Shown piece after piece: positions 1 to 12,609 of a stretch of 64,000 nt of DNA. Every line of letters begins with the position of its first letter. The first letter of the stretch is position 1. The stretch is from Paraspadella gotoi (Eukaryota > Chaetognatha). The stretch is from NCBI GenBank assembly GCA_051294375.1, contig CM119264.1, positions 14,534,682 through 14,598,681 on the forward strand. Reading direction: 5' to 3'. The translations under genes and the position numbers were made by a program. The notes beneath the pieces are model-generated. The model saw only the letters and a list, made by a program, of their open reading frames with translations, ran no database searches and was not told the DNA's origin.

Positions 1-1
1 C

Positions 2-217
2 AACCAATTTGAGGCGCAGCGCCTGTTGGCGCGTGGGATTTTTCCCTGCGATATTCAGCGTTCGGAAAGTTCGATTCTCTCGGAAGGCTGTTGTTTAATT
101 GACCCGTCACTCAATCTGACATTCGAACGTCCACACGTCTCGATCGTGGAACACAATAAAATAATTAAAACTCATAAAAAAAACCCAGAAGCTGGGTTTA
201 TTTCACGTACTTTTTAA
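2..217 (+). CDS. Possible C-terminal exon of an unrecognised gene (partial at window start)
   Basis: An open frame runs from the first bases of the window to a TAA at 215-217, about 71 codons, with no stop. Its composition (mixed residues, no low-complexity bias) is more protein-like than most open frames nearby. It has no obvious start, so if real it is the last exon of a gene that begins upstream of the window. I do not recognise the protein. Near its end, at about 184-200, a short perfect inverted repeat (AACCCAG-AAG-CTGGGTT) lies inside the open frame. It could be a chance open frame. Confidence 0.28.
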   Translation, partial: NQFEAQRLLARGIFPCDIQRSESSILSEGCCLIDPSLNLTFERPHVSIVEHNKIIKTHKKNPEAGFISRTF

Positions 218-1741
218 GTGTTAGTTTTAAAATTCACCTTTTAAACCCACTGTAGAAACCCCCCTAAATAAACACTTTTTTCTAGAAAAATAGCGCCTTT
301 GTGCAAACGGCATTCACCGCAAAAACCGCCGACTGCGAATCGCTAACATGGAAGGGAGGGAATTCGGTTTGCCTTGAATTTAAAGCGAAAAGAAGATGGA
401 GAGAATATATATACTACTAGTATCTAATGTATTTGTCCGAATTGAAAGCTTATTTGATTTCTCTAAACGGTTTAGTAAACCCCATCCACAAAACTAAAGC
501 GGAATTTAATTAAATTTCAAATTTTTTTATTCAAATGAAAATAGTAAAATAGTTTTTTTCTAAATCTCGAATTTTGAAATTTTTCGAATACGACGTCAAA
601 AAAAATTCGTTTGGACTCGACTGTCTGCTCGTGACTTGTTAATCACAAAATAGAAACAGGAGAAGAGGCAGAACCAAGCGTGCGAACGTGCGTAGTTTGC
701 CAGACACAGTGACGGATTAAACGGCGCGGTGTCTGAAATCCCCACACCGTGACAAAGCTCTCTTTCGTTTGACTTAAACTGGCGGGACTGCGAATGAGAA
801 GTCTCCTGGAATTTCTCCGGGAGGCGGTGGCGGTGGCGGTGGTTTTCTCCTTAATGGATTGAGGGGTCGACTTTCGCGATTCGAGTTTCACATCCGGACT
901 TTGACGGGCGCCGACCAAAACTTTCATTGGCCTCCAGTTTCACATAAAGACTCCCGTTTAGACCAACGTCCAACAATTCCAGAATCGTTCCAATTTCTAC
1001 GAGTGACTTTTTTCTCGGCCAGACGATGATCGGATGACGATGATATTGAACTCAGAATTTAAAAAAAAAATCGATCCGCGAGAGAGAATAAGAACGCTTT
1101 GAACAGGTCCCTTTCAGCTCCTTTTCAATAGAAAGCTAAATCTGAAAATAGGTCAAATCCTTTCAGCAACTTTAAACGCGAAAAATTCAAAACATTTCAA
1201 AAATATTTCAAAAACATCTGCTCTTACAACAGAGAAGGCAATTAGAGTGTATCCATGTACTTTTTAAGAAACTTAATTTTGCTGTTATCACAATATACAA
1301 TAAATTTTTCAGTCGCACCGCTTGTACACTGTACAATACAATGTACAGTGTGTCTCAATGGTACTGTCTGTTAATAAAAGCTGACTGTATGGCAACAGCC
1401 GGGCTGCCTGTGATGCCCATTGGGATGGGGCATTTTACTGTTGGCTTTGGGGGCTTCCGACCCTCAGTGAGGCCTCCAGTCAATGGCGCGGTTACCCTAA
1501 GACGGTCTCGCTTTGCCAACGTAGAGGGATGTCGTTAGGACTGTAATTTTTTAAAAATGATTATTAAAATATTTATTAAATATCTTTTATGAAATTGGTA
1601 CAATGTTAATGATTAAATAATCTTTTAAATCGTTTCCTTAGATGCAGGACAGTAAGAAACAACCTTTTTTTTTAGTTAAAGAGCTTTTATAATACAGTAT
1701 TTATTCTTTTATAAAATTATATATTTACCTTATTTATATTA
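218..1741. other. No convincing gene; AT-rich spacer with a structured GC-richer island at 1325-1540
   Basis: I see no supported coding region here; the open frames at 643-927 and 1341-1538 do not look like conserved protein. At 1326-1351 there is a perfect 10-bp inverted repeat (ACACTGTACA / TGTACAGTGT, 6-nt loop). It is followed by a GC-rich stretch to about 1540 with further short complementary segments (ATGCCC / GGGGCAT around 1418-1436), sharply different from the AT-rich flanks. This could be a degenerate repeat or a structured RNA, but nothing identifies it. Confidence 0.4.
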
Positions 1742-1758
1742 NNNNNNNNNNNNNNNNN
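1742..1758. other. Assembly gap (17 N)
   Basis: A run of 17 undetermined bases. It lies immediately upstream of the visible exons of the membrane-protein gene, so the 5' end of that gene may be missing or misjoined here. Confidence 0.99.
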
Positions 1759-1759
1759 A

Positions 1760-3719
1760 CCTCGGCGCAAATTCTTTAAATTTAACTTGCCTGTTGTTGG
1801 TTTATGATGAAACTGAACTAAGTATCGACGCTCTCCCTAATCCGAAACTCGTCTTTTTTGGTCGAGTCAGAGCCACCTTAGTTCAAGATCCAATCATGAC
1901 GATTTCAACATAATGCATGAATATTTTATTCTTAACTTTTTAGCCGATCATAAACTCTTTTTTTTGTCTTTTTGGATGGAGAAAGAACGTAAGATGGGGA
2001 AATACGATGAAGCCCTCCGAGTAAGTTTTCATTTGGTTTCATTTTTGTCCTATGGACGTAAATTCAGTCTGTTTCATTTTACGTTTTTAAGCGTTTGCTG
2101 CTCTATTACAAAGAAATTGAACAAAGCAAGAATATATTCACCTCTTTCAAGTGGGCCATTGTTGGACTCATTGTCCTGCAGTCGTTTGTGGCAATAACCA
2201 TTCAGCTACATCTCATTATGAAGACAATTGGAACCATGAAAATATTTTTTATCTTTGAGTATTTCATCATTTTTGGGGTAACGCTCAGTGGATACTTCGA
2301 CCTCACTTGCAACCTTAATATTAACAAGTTCCATGTCGGTAAGGATATACACGATACAGCTATTTACAAGATTTGTTTAAAGCATCAAAATTTGTAATTA
2401 AAGTCTAAAAGTAAAATAGAGTACTTTTAGTTGCGAAGACACTTAGCGTTAATCGGTTGGTACGTCCAACGGTATGTCTGATATGCTGTTAGTGATGGCT
2501 GTAGAGATTTTTTTGATTGTAGCAGCTGCTGCTGTAGCAGATATATACATATTTTATATAAAAACTTTAAAAAGCTCTTCAAAGAAAGCTATTAAATTAA
2601 AAAAGGGTTAAAAGCTCATAATCACTATCATTGATTTGTTTATCATCATTAATTCAGTATATATTCTTTCTTTCTTTGTTTTATTAGTGCATCTTAGGTA
2701 TTGAAATAAGATTCGAATATAAAGTTTTTACTGTTTTTCCTTCTTTTATGCATTTATATTATCAAATAAGCAAAGTTACTAAATTAACTAAAAGTCGATT
2801 TTTAGAAAGAAATAACGGTTAAGGAAACTCTATTGCCAAAACAATCAAAACTCTCTTAAGTTACTTAACATCAATAAAATTCAGATTCTTAATATATAAA
2901 ATATTTATTCACTTCAATCAAAAACAATGTTCAGCACAGTATTTTTTCATTAATTTAAACATGGAGGCGAGCGAATTGGTTAATGAAAACTTATAGTTAC
3001 TGAAATATTCTTAAACAAAAACCAAAATAAAGAACGTTTAGGATAAAATTTTCAAATATCTTTTTCAATTAATAAATCTCTTAAAAACCTTTTTAGATAT
3101 TGGGCATCGCGTCACAGAAAGAAGCATTTCGGCAATAATAATGGGTGTTCGGACTATGATTGTTGGCCATGTCATTTCTGAACTGGCGCAAATGTTTTGC
3201 CACCCACTGCAGTTCAAGGAACGGGCCACCAAGCGAATTTTGTGGGCCTTTGCCATCACTCTAGTGTTTCACTCCTGCAACGTTTTGCAAATGATCTTAA
3301 AGGTTGCTCATTTGCGAATTGAATCGACAGTCATTATACCACAGTCAGTATTCTTCTTTCTTAATATTGCTACTGTCGTCCTTAACGAAATTTATGATCT
3401 TGCGATTTTAATCTTGGCGGCGCGGAACCGTATTCGATTGGGAAAGAAGGTGAATGAAATAATATCCATCAAGTTGAATAACAAAAGGAAGGTCGATTAC
3501 AAGAGGTACATTAGCTTCTGCTCTTCTGTATTGGTTATCTTAGTCCTAGATTCAATCTTTAAAATTATTATAAACGTTTCTTATTGTTTACTTCATCTGA
3601 ATGAGTTAGTCTATTCCGCCATTAAATTTACCGTGCTTATATTTCAAGCGCTTTGTGGTCCAACTTTCATGCTTTTAACGCTTTATTATTTTCCAAGAAC
3701 CAGGCCATTCCATGACTGA
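1760..3719 (+). CDS. Unrecognised multi-pass membrane protein (7TM chemoreceptor-like topology), 5' end uncertain
   Basis: Visible exons join in phase: 1944-2020 (acceptor CTTTTTAG, donor CGA|GTAAGT), 2092-2338 (acceptor TTTTTAAG, donor G|GTAAGG) and 3097-3719, ending in TGA. Together they give about 315 residues. A further coding-like stretch at about 1764-1905, just after the N gap, may be an earlier exon. The product has six or seven strongly hydrophobic segments separated by short basic loops (for example around IVGLIVLQSF, FEYFIIFGVTL, WAFAITLVF, SVFFFLNIATVVL, VLVILVLDSI and ALCGPTFMLLTLYYF). This topology resembles invertebrate gustatory-receptor-like or other orphan 7TM proteins, but I see no diagnostic signature motif (for example the C-terminal TYhhhhhQF of insect Grs), so no family is assigned. 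The middle intron is 758 bp. Confidence 0.6.
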
Positions 3720-5500
3720 TTTTTTTCTGCTCACAAATGTTTAAACTCCAATTACTGATGGGGAAAATTTAAAGTCTGGTTAAACCAGAAAACTGACTTA
3801 TTATAATTTTTTTTTAAATAATTTTTTATCAGCACAAATATCTACCTAAGGCAGCGAGGCAAAGTTCAGGTTGCTTTTTAAAGTTTGCATCGGACGCGTA
3901 AATTATTTTAACTATTTATAACAATTTGTACAATATAAATATACAAATACGATATAAAAATAATTATTCAATCTTTCAATAAATAATCAATCTTGCCACC
4001 GACTTTGGACCGACTTTGGCTTCTTACAAGATTATAACATAGCAGGCCCCTTCAAGCTTTTACTCAAGATTCTCTCACTGTCTCGTTTATTAACTCCCAG
4101 AGCACCTGGTTTACTATCGTTGAAGTAGTATAAATTTTCTATAAAATGTTTCAATTATTTTTGAAGGACCACTCCCCTATGGGTTATATTGCAATGATCC
4201 TCAACTTATTCTCATAACTCATCAGTCTTTACTTTCCAAGCACTTTCTTTAATACCTTATTTCATTTCTATTCTCCTTAACGTCCTCTCTATTAAAATTG
4301 TATTGCCATTAAGCTGGTCAAACTTTAAAAAAATTTATAATATGACTTTTTTGTATTGTGTTGAACTTTTTTTTCGTTGCGTTTTTAGATTTAGAGAGAA
4401 AAACAAAATTTCTTTGTTAACAAACAACGATTTTTAATGAAACAAGATCGGTTCATCCATCACGCAAAAAAAAAGCGAACATGTTTAGACTGGTTTTGCG
4501 AGTCTTCATCAGCGCATTATGATTATGGCTTTTTTTTTCAGCGGATCTGCTTATCAGCGGATTCCGATTATAATCTACTTTGTCGGTCCGTCGGTCCACC
4601 CCCACAATTTTGTCGGTAAATCATTTTTATCATATCAGAACATCGAATTATGATAAATTAAGCTTTGTGTTTTTTCCTTTCTGTTTCGTTGTGATTTGAT
4701 TTAGAACAAAGTTTGATAAATTGATAAATTAAGCTAAATAAATGATGTCCATTCCTCCGTCCGTTCGTCTGTCTGTCGGTCCGTCCCCCCTTAGCAATAA
4801 ACTCCAATATTCAATCTATCTATCAATCAATCAATAAATCAATCAACCAATCAATCAATCAAGTAATTCAATTAATCGTTATTGACGTTATTGTCGTCGT
4901 CGTTGCTTTTGTCGTGATCAGTGACGCAAAGACCTAATAACAAACAAACAAACAATGGCGGATCAAATGAATTAATTATTAATTGACTAATTAATGAATT
5001 AACTTGAATTAATTAATTAATTAATTACCGCTAATAATAGTTTTCTCAAACTTATTCTCTCTAAATCTGAATTTCGGCAAGATATTATTTCGTCTTTTTA
5101 ATACTAAATCGATTTCGAATTCATTGTATTGACACACAAAATCATTTTATTTTTTAATAATATATGAGAAATGTGAAAAAAAAAAATTTTAACTCTTGTC
5201 CGATATAAAGTAAAAATGTAGCTAGATGTGCTTATTACAACTTTTTAAAATTTTGATGATAAATCGGTCGAAAATTTATTGAAACCTAAGTTTGAGTTCA
5301 TCCAAATAGCGAATATCGTCGGCGATTCACGCAATGAGTCGTAGAACTGGTTTTTGCCTTCAATTTTTTACCCACTTTACAAGGAAAAATTTTTAACGTT
5401 GTCCTCAATATTAAATTCTTTAAAATTATATTAATAATAAAGATTATAGTTATACTTAGAAGTATTTTTGTTTACCAATAGTCCTATCCAAGATTTGCAT
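3720..5500. other. Intergenic AT-rich DNA with simple repeats
   Basis: No supported gene. It contains one copy of a dispersed repeat (about 4544-4660, listed separately), CCGTCCGTC-type simple sequence at 4755-4790, an (ATCA)n-like tract at about 4812-4863 and a TTAA-rich palindromic tract at about 4970-5030. Two short coding-like segments at about 5490-5760 lie in different frames and could not be joined into a credible exon. Confidence 0.6.
4544..4660 (+). repeat. Dispersed repeat, copy A
   Basis: The segment beginning GGATCTGCTTATC and containing ACTTTGTCGGTCC, CCCCACAA and TTGTCGGTAAAT recurs with scattered mismatches and a small indel inside an intron of ZMYND10 (about 56731-56830). Two diverged copies at unrelated loci mark it as an interspersed repeat. 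No terminal repeats or coding capacity were identified. Confidence 0.7.
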
Positions 5501-6150
5501 CAAATTATAAGTTTGGTGGAAAAAGAGAAACTTTGCTTTCACGCCGATGGGGATTCGCTTTTGTTATCAAGAGGGAGACAATAATCTTTTCAAAATCTCC
5601 TTCAAATTTGGTTTTAAGAGAACAATCAACAATTAAACAACTAAAAAAGGACTTGCAAAAGATTAACGCTTTATTCCTTAGCGACGCTAACAGCCTTGCA
5701 TCCTTTTCCTTCAACTTTCATCGTTCTTTCAATACTTTTCAGTCAACTTCATTTTTCTCTGTCTCAGTTTAATCACTTTGCCTTTAACGTTTATAGCTTT
5801 CAATTATCGTCAAAATGGTTGTCGTCAAAACCAATTTCCTTGAAGTTTGTCAGGTTTTTATAAATGGTGTCAATATGACGAAAATCGTGTCGATATATGC
5901 AACGAGGCAGCCATACACGCGCGCTAACATAAACATTGGCGCTCCGTTCTGAGACTCCCTTTCGAAAAATCAGCATTGACCTCCTTTAATAAAGCGACTC
6001 TTGGCTTTAAAAGGACTCATTCCCTCTGCACAACCTACCCAATTTCTCCCCTTTGAAAAAGCCCACTCGCTGCCCTCACCTTTAACTCCCGCGCACCGAT
6101 TATCGAGCTCGTTTGTAAAATGCTCTTTATCTTATCGACTGATTGTGTTT

Positions 6151-6151
6151 G

Positions 6152-6183
<32 letters not shown>

Positions 6184-6243
6184 TATCTCCTCATCTCGTC
6201 TACTCTCTTCTATCTCCTCTCTCTTCTCTCTCTCTCTCTCCTC
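6151..6243. repeat. Imperfect (CT)n tract
   Basis: A pyrimidine-rich imperfect CT microsatellite. Confidence 0.85.
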
Positions 6244-6714
6244 TTCCACATCTCTCCGCCGTGATGGTGCAGGTCAGTAGAAGTCGAAACGTGGACACAG
6301 AGGCAGATAGAGTAGTTCGCGCAATTGCGGAGATCAGTGGGGGTATTCCTGAGCGCAGCAGATGCCCGTTCTGGATGATTGAGGCAAGTCATGTCATGCT
6401 GAGGCTGCTCTCCGTCTCCAGCATCACGTTCGATCGTAGTCTCCAACGTGACGATCTATCGTCGGAGGCGATCAGAGTATTATCAAAGTCTCGTCGTCAG
6501 TTGCGTTCCTTCATTCCCGCCCTTCACTCCCTCCCCATCTTCCTTCTATTTTTAAGCTTTCCTTAATCTCTTTAATCCCTCTCTTTATCTTGGATTTTTT
6601 TCCGCTAAATTGGTTTTTTCTCTCTCCCCCCCCCTCCCATCTTTCCTCCGATGAGAAGTGAAGGACTTAATTTGAAGTTGGAGAGGGGGAAATGAAGAGA
6701 AGTTAAAGCAAAGG

Positions 6715-6770
6715 GAGCGAGAGCGAGAGCGAGAGCGAGAGCGAGAGCGAGAGCGAGAGCGAGAGCGAGA
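6715..6770. repeat. (GAGAGC)n hexanucleotide microsatellite
   Basis: About nine tandem copies of a GAGAGC unit. It translates as an alternating Arg-Ser peptide on the minus strand, an RS-like artefact rather than evidence of a splicing-factor gene. Confidence 0.95.
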
Positions 6771-7264
6771 AGCCTTTTTTTGTGCCGAGTTGTCGATATC
6801 TATCTCGATTTCCATCCAAAGACCTTTGACGTCAGGCGATTTTGCGAGCGAACGGATTTCGAACGGATTGCGCGTATCGATTGAAAAAAAAAAAGGATAT
6901 TCTTTAGCGAAACAAAAGACATCAGACGCGGGAAATAAAACTGAAAAGAAAAAAGACGAGGTTGAGATTTTTAACGCAGGTGCAGTTCGTCGTCGGTAAT
7001 TTTGAAAAAAAATCACGCGAGTAAAAATATTAAACGAACGAACCTTTTAATTTGAAATAGGATTCATAATTTTATAAATGATGTAGTACTAAAGTAGCTT
7101 TCATTGTAATCCCAATCTTGGACTTAAACGGAGCGAATCTCTACTACTTTCTACAGGCACCTAGAGATGGACGTTCGTTTTCAAGTACTTCGACCCATTG
7201 AACCCAATGGATAGATATAGATCATTAACCGCACTACCTTTCTCCTCTTACGGTTAATTTGCAT

Positions 7265-7331
<67 letters not shown>
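7265..7331. repeat. (CT)n microsatellite
   Basis: A nearly pure CT dinucleotide run with one TTT interruption. Confidence 0.97.
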
Positions 7332-7335
<4 letters not shown>

Positions 7336-7526
7336 CGTTATCTCCCTGGGTATGTCACGTTTTCTTACCCTCGAAATCAATCTCGCCCGTCACCTCCCCC
7401 CCCATTCGGCCCGTGGGTTTTCGCCGCTCAAGAGGGGAAGTTCGACCTCGTTAGCTGAGGGGTTTTCTTGAATAAAAGGGGTTCTATTCAAGGGGCGAAG
7501 AAAGGGAGAGAGAACGTTGAGGATGA

Positions 7527-7700
7527 GGGAGGGGTCTCTCTTAGATGAGGGAGGGGCTCTCTCTTAGATGAGGTAGGGGTCTCTCTTAGATGAGGGAGGG
7601 GGTCTCTCTTAGATGAGGAGGGGTCTCTCTTAGATGAGGGAGGGGGTCTCTCTTAGATGAGGGAGGGGTCTCTCTTAGATGAGGGAGGGGTCTCTCTTAG
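7527..7700. repeat. Minisatellite, about 22-24 bp unit, about 8 copies
   Basis: Tandem units of the form TCTCTCTTAGATGAGGGAGG with G-run length variation (GGGG or GGGGG), about eight copies, the last truncated. Each unit pairs a CT-rich half with a GAGGG half, so adjacent units can fold back on each other. No coding potential is evident. Confidence 0.93.
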
Positions 7701-7939
7701 TTTGGAAAGTTCGTGTCGTCATATGGCGGTGGCACCCAAGGGTTGGATTGAGAAGAGGATGCTGTCAGAGGATGCCATGAGATAGTGTGTGTACCGTTGG
7801 AGGGTGCCATCAGATGGCGTCGTCTAAGGGTGGGTGCCATCGAAGGGTGCCATCGGAGGGTGCGCTCGGAGAGAAACGAAGTCGTCGTCTAAAAGTCGAA
7901 GTCTTTCTGCCTCAAAATCATCAATCAACCAAATTTCCA

Positions 7940-7949
7940 NNNNNNNNNN
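7940..7949. other. Assembly gap (10 N)
   Basis: A run of ten undetermined bases in purine-rich simple sequence. Confidence 0.99.
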
Positions 7950-8567
7950 GAGTGAGAGGAAGAGAAAAGAGAGAGAGAGAAAAGAGGGAGTGAGAGAGAG
8001 ATATTCCACCCTTTGCTCCGCTTCACGAATCAATGGCCTGATTAATGCCCCTCTCTCAGTCCGTCCATCTCCCTTATTTGCTCTCTCCTTCCCACTTTAT
8101 CTCCTTCTCCCGTAAATCTCTCTCGCTCTCTTCCTCATTTCTTCTTTCTCTCTATAATTCAAAGTCGATATTTTTGTCTCCACTTCTCCCGCCTCTTTTT
8201 TAATATTTCTCTTTCTTCTCCACCACACTCACCGCCTCTGATTCTCCCCTCCCTCCCATCCGTTCTCTTCTCTCAATCCCAACCTCTTTTTAACTTACTC
8301 TCTCCTACCTACCATCCTCCGCCATTCCGTTCAACATCCTCCCCCCTCCCTCTAACTATTCCCCTCGCCCCCTCCGCCCCCGTTTCCATTCTCTCTCCAT
8401 TTGCGACGAATCTCAGCCAATAACGGCGACTATGGGTTTTCGTTGTCTGCGGAAGGTGAGAGAGCGAACCCGTTTTTCCCGTTTGTTTACTCGAGATCGA
8501 GAACGGATGCCTTTTTCGTGGCGAAGACGATATCCCTTTTTTTATCTTTTTGACTTTGAGAGGGAGT

Positions 8568-8718
<151 letters not shown>

Positions 8719-9728
8719 ATATTTTTTTCAATACGAAGCGAGAATATTCTGTCAGAGGTATATATCGGATATTAAAGCGAGCGACTAGATTTACGGAACA
8801 AGCTGTCATATTTGTATGATTATTATTACTATTAAACGTATTGATCGTATTAAAAATCGGAAAATGAACTTCAAGCTACTGTTCTCTAAATATTACGAGT
8901 TAAAAGGAGAAAACTGCAGAAAAATGCGCGAGTGGAAAAAGTGAGAGTAGAGAGTAGAGTCAGTCTTGTGAAAAACCTCCACCGAAATTGCTTGCTATTT
9001 TTTTTTTCAAGTGCGACCGGCTTCTTTAATCGAGTGCTTTCCATGTGGCTGGTTAAAATATTTAGTTATAAATCGAAATTTAAAATAAAAAAAAAGAAAT
9101 AAATATTTAAAAAACGAATCTGTTGTGGCCCGGGGATTACGTTTTGTAACCGTGATAGAAAAACGAAAAAAAAATTATAAAAACAGAAAAATATAAAGAA
9201 ATAAAACCGCTACTCGACGCAACGCATACGCAACTTGCTGGCAATTTCTATCTTTCTCGTCTATCTTCTTTCCTTCTATCTTTTTCTCAAATTCTAGCGA
9301 GATTGCCTTTTCGCGAGATAAAAAAGCCTCTTTATTCAATCGAAATTCGACAAGACTCGATGCAGAAAAAAAAAAGTCTTGGCGCGCGACAGAAATTTAT
9401 TCCCAAAACAAGAAACTTTCCTTCTTTTTTTTTCCTTTTTTTTTTAATACGAACGCAGAAGATTCCAACGACTTTTTTTCGGGCAAAGGCATTTCCCGAC
9501 AAAAAAATCCAATTAATGAGAAACTGCAACGATGGGGGAAAAAGCAGCTTACGACTACTGATGAAAGCTACACCCCTTTATCATTTATTTCTTTTCCGTC
9601 ACGTTCTTCCTCTTTTTCGCCTTGCTCTTTCTTTTCTCTCCCTCTCTCTATTTCTCTTCCTTTTCGCACATTAAGATGTCATTCGGAATCATCCTCTCTC
9701 ACCCTGACAAATTAGTCGAAACGAGCAT

Positions 9729-9864
<136 letters not shown>

Positions 9865-11399
9865 CGTTCCCTCGAGAAAATGGAGCATTTAATGAAGAGT
9901 CCTAAACGTAAAATGTGAGCTCCTCCTCTTCTGGACAGACTGATGAATACTTAACATTGTCAGAGAATATATTATCTTCGGACGAATGAATTATCGACTT
10001 CGCTACTGACATGAGCGATGATTCCATGAAACCATTACCCGACTTCCCATTGAGACCGATGGCTCAAGTCTCGAAATTTTTATTTTTCTTTTTATACAAA
10101 AAATACACCAGTTTTAATACAAAATAATATATTTTATAATAGAAATAACAAATATTAAAAACCAAATAAGAAAAAACTAAAGTATTTTCTTCGAAATCAA
10201 GAGCCGATTTTTAACTTGCTTTGCAAAAATCCACGTTTAACCGTTTTTCTTGCCGACTCTTGTAAGAATTTGATGGGCGCATTAAATCCTTTCAATTCTC
10301 TTTAGTTTAAACTCAAGACGACAAGCTCTCAATTTCATATATCCGAATTAATCTAATTTCGTCGTTTTCACCGTCGGCTTTTCTCCAACGGTAATGGAAG
10401 CGAAGATCCAAACTTCGCTTGTTTCATTGTAAAAATTAATTGGCTTCGCATTCGAAGGAACGGCCTTCGATTTAAAGGAACAACGGAGACGAGGAAAGTG
10501 GATGAAAGAGTCGCTTCTCTTCAACTGCATCGCCTTGTCATTTTATCGTTCGAGTCTCTGAGGACCGAACGCCTTTAATCTTGAAGATCTTTTTTTGTTT
10601 CGCTAACGATTTAAACGAAACGAAATCTTAATCTTCCTTCTTTCTTGAGTTAACAACAGGTGAGACACGAATGAATGTGTCCCACGGAGCGTGGCATATG
10701 GCAAAAACAAAAATATTAGACAACAATGACACCCACTTCCGATAGAAAAAACATTGACTGCATCTATTAATTCTATTCCTGTACTATGTATAGTATTACT
10801 AATACCGGAACTACTATTTCAACTATTAAGACGTCCACTACTACTACGACTACCACAACTATTCCTACTATAAAGCCAAAAACTACTACTACGCCTTCGA
10901 CGACGACGTAAAGCGTTCTCAAAATAAAAACGACAAAAGCGAAAACGATTAGGACGAGGCCACCGATGACACTAACAAAAAAAAAACACTTCAAGGTCGA
11001 AAATGACGACGAAGACGACGACGTAGAAGAAGACGAAAACGACGACGACGATGACTAAAACGTGGATTTCTGACGTCAGTCCCTACGCATCTATCCGGGT
11101 TTCTCGAAGAGATAAAGTCGGAAAATCTGTTTTTGACGGCCGACGGAAATCCGATAAGAGTCTCCAAAAGAAAAAAAAATCTTATTTTTCCCTGCTACCA
11201 GCCTTTACTTTTTGTTGTTTTTTTTATAATATAGAAATATTAATGTTTACTATTTTTGAACCGGCTTTTTTCGTGTTTTTTTTTGTTTTGTTTTATTTTT
11301 TTGTTTTTTTTTTGTTTGTGTGTGCGTTTTTACTAGCGGTACTGCGTTTTTACGGGAAAAGGCCATTTGACTGGGTAAAATGTAGTCAAGAAAAAGTAA

Positions 11400-11475
11400 T
11401 GGAAGGAACGGCGAAAGGAAGAAAGGAAGAAAGAAAGAAAGGAAGGAAAAAAGGAAGGAAGGAAGATATAAATAA
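11400..11475. repeat. Purine-only GGAA/GAAA tract
   Basis: Tandem GGAAG and GAAAG units on the plus strand make a homopurine tract, following a T-rich stretch at 11260-11330. Confidence 0.85.
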
Positions 11476-11977
11476 AAAACGAAATAAGCTAAAGAAAGAA
11501 AAAATAAGTAAATGATTGAAGGAAAACAATAAATAAGCAAAGAATAAGCAATGAAACCTGATTCAGGTCGGGAAGAAAGTTAATTTCACGAGAAATCTTC
11601 AGAAAATGACCAAACCTAAAAAAGAGGCTAAATGAGAGCAGGCCGTACTTAATTACGCCTTGTCCCATATAAGAACTATGCTTTGTGATTGATTGACGTT
11701 TCAGCAAATCAGTCTACGTAATCCCTTCGTTTTTTACTGACAAAATTATTTCTAAAGTTATTCGATGCAGCATTTTTTCCCCTTTAATATAGCAGGAAAA
11801 AAAGATTTTAGCCATAGGTGGATTTGCTCGGTCGGGGGGACGGAGAGAATTTTTTATTTGGTTCTTCCAAATAAGGGAGAGATTTTTCGGGGAAACGATG
11901 TTTACGATGGACGATTTCGTTCTGTCTTTTCTCGGATCGAAGGATAGACGGATCCTTAATGTATCGCATCCTTTCTT

Positions 11978-11982
<5 letters not shown>

Positions 11983-12042
<60 letters not shown>

Positions 12043-12045
12043 TTT
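11983..12045. repeat. (CT)n microsatellite
   Basis: A CT dinucleotide run with one TTT interruption. Confidence 0.95.
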
Positions 12046-12404
12046 CAGAAGACAAGTGAACGTCAAGGACCAAACCGTTAAAACGTCGAAGCTTTTAAAA
12101 TTCTTCGTCGGTTCGCATGTGAGGGGGCGTCCCTGGGAGGCGAAGTGGGTTAGAACTTGGAACTGAGACAGGGATCGGCAAGGACGGTAGTGACAACGTA
12201 AAGTGGTTTTGAGAAGTAAAAATGTCTTGTAATCAATGCGATTTCGTGGCTGATTGAGGACTGAGGAATTTAAATGCTATGTAGTTTTCACCTCTGGGCA
12301 TTTTTATCCTTGATTTAAGTTTATTACTGCCAAAAGGTTTTCTCGACTGGCAGAGACAGCTCGACTTTTCCCCAGAAATACGTAATTCTCAAAGTTTTCG
12401 CTTT

Positions 12405-12609
12405 TTTTTACTTTCGTTTTGCAGAGCGCTAAGAGTTTAATTAATTTATATTTGAAAGTCGCCCAAGCAACATAGTCATAGAGATCACAGAACGCAAAAC
12501 CAAACCACGACGATTAGGGATTGTATGCAATACGCGAAAAGTTGATACTTTGGAAATTACGTTAATAATAAATGGTAATAATAAAAGTTGGCAAAAAATA
12601 CTTTTTCTC
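12405..12609. repeat. Left flank of large gap, duplicated on the right side of the gap
   Basis: This segment, starting near TTTACTTTCGTTTTGCAGAG and ending exactly at the N run, matches 13513-13775 on the other side of the gap. The right-hand copy carries an extra stretch of roughly 60 bp and several substitutions. The left match ends at the last base before the Ns, as expected for two contig ends (probably alleles) that overlap but were scaffolded apart. Confidence 0.9.

Noticed and set aside
60-100. AGTTCGATTCTCTC resembling a tRNA T-arm
   Set aside because: No acceptor stem, D-arm or anticodon arm could be placed around it, and it lies inside an open frame.
5490-5772. Short coding-like segments (one with a coiled-coil look)
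   Set aside because: They lie in different frames without workable splice sites. A frameshifted remnant is possible but cannot be supported.
6585-7016. Arg-Ser repeat frame resembling an SR splicing-factor tail
   Set aside because: It is generated by the GAGAGC hexamer array. There is no RRM or other domain nearby.
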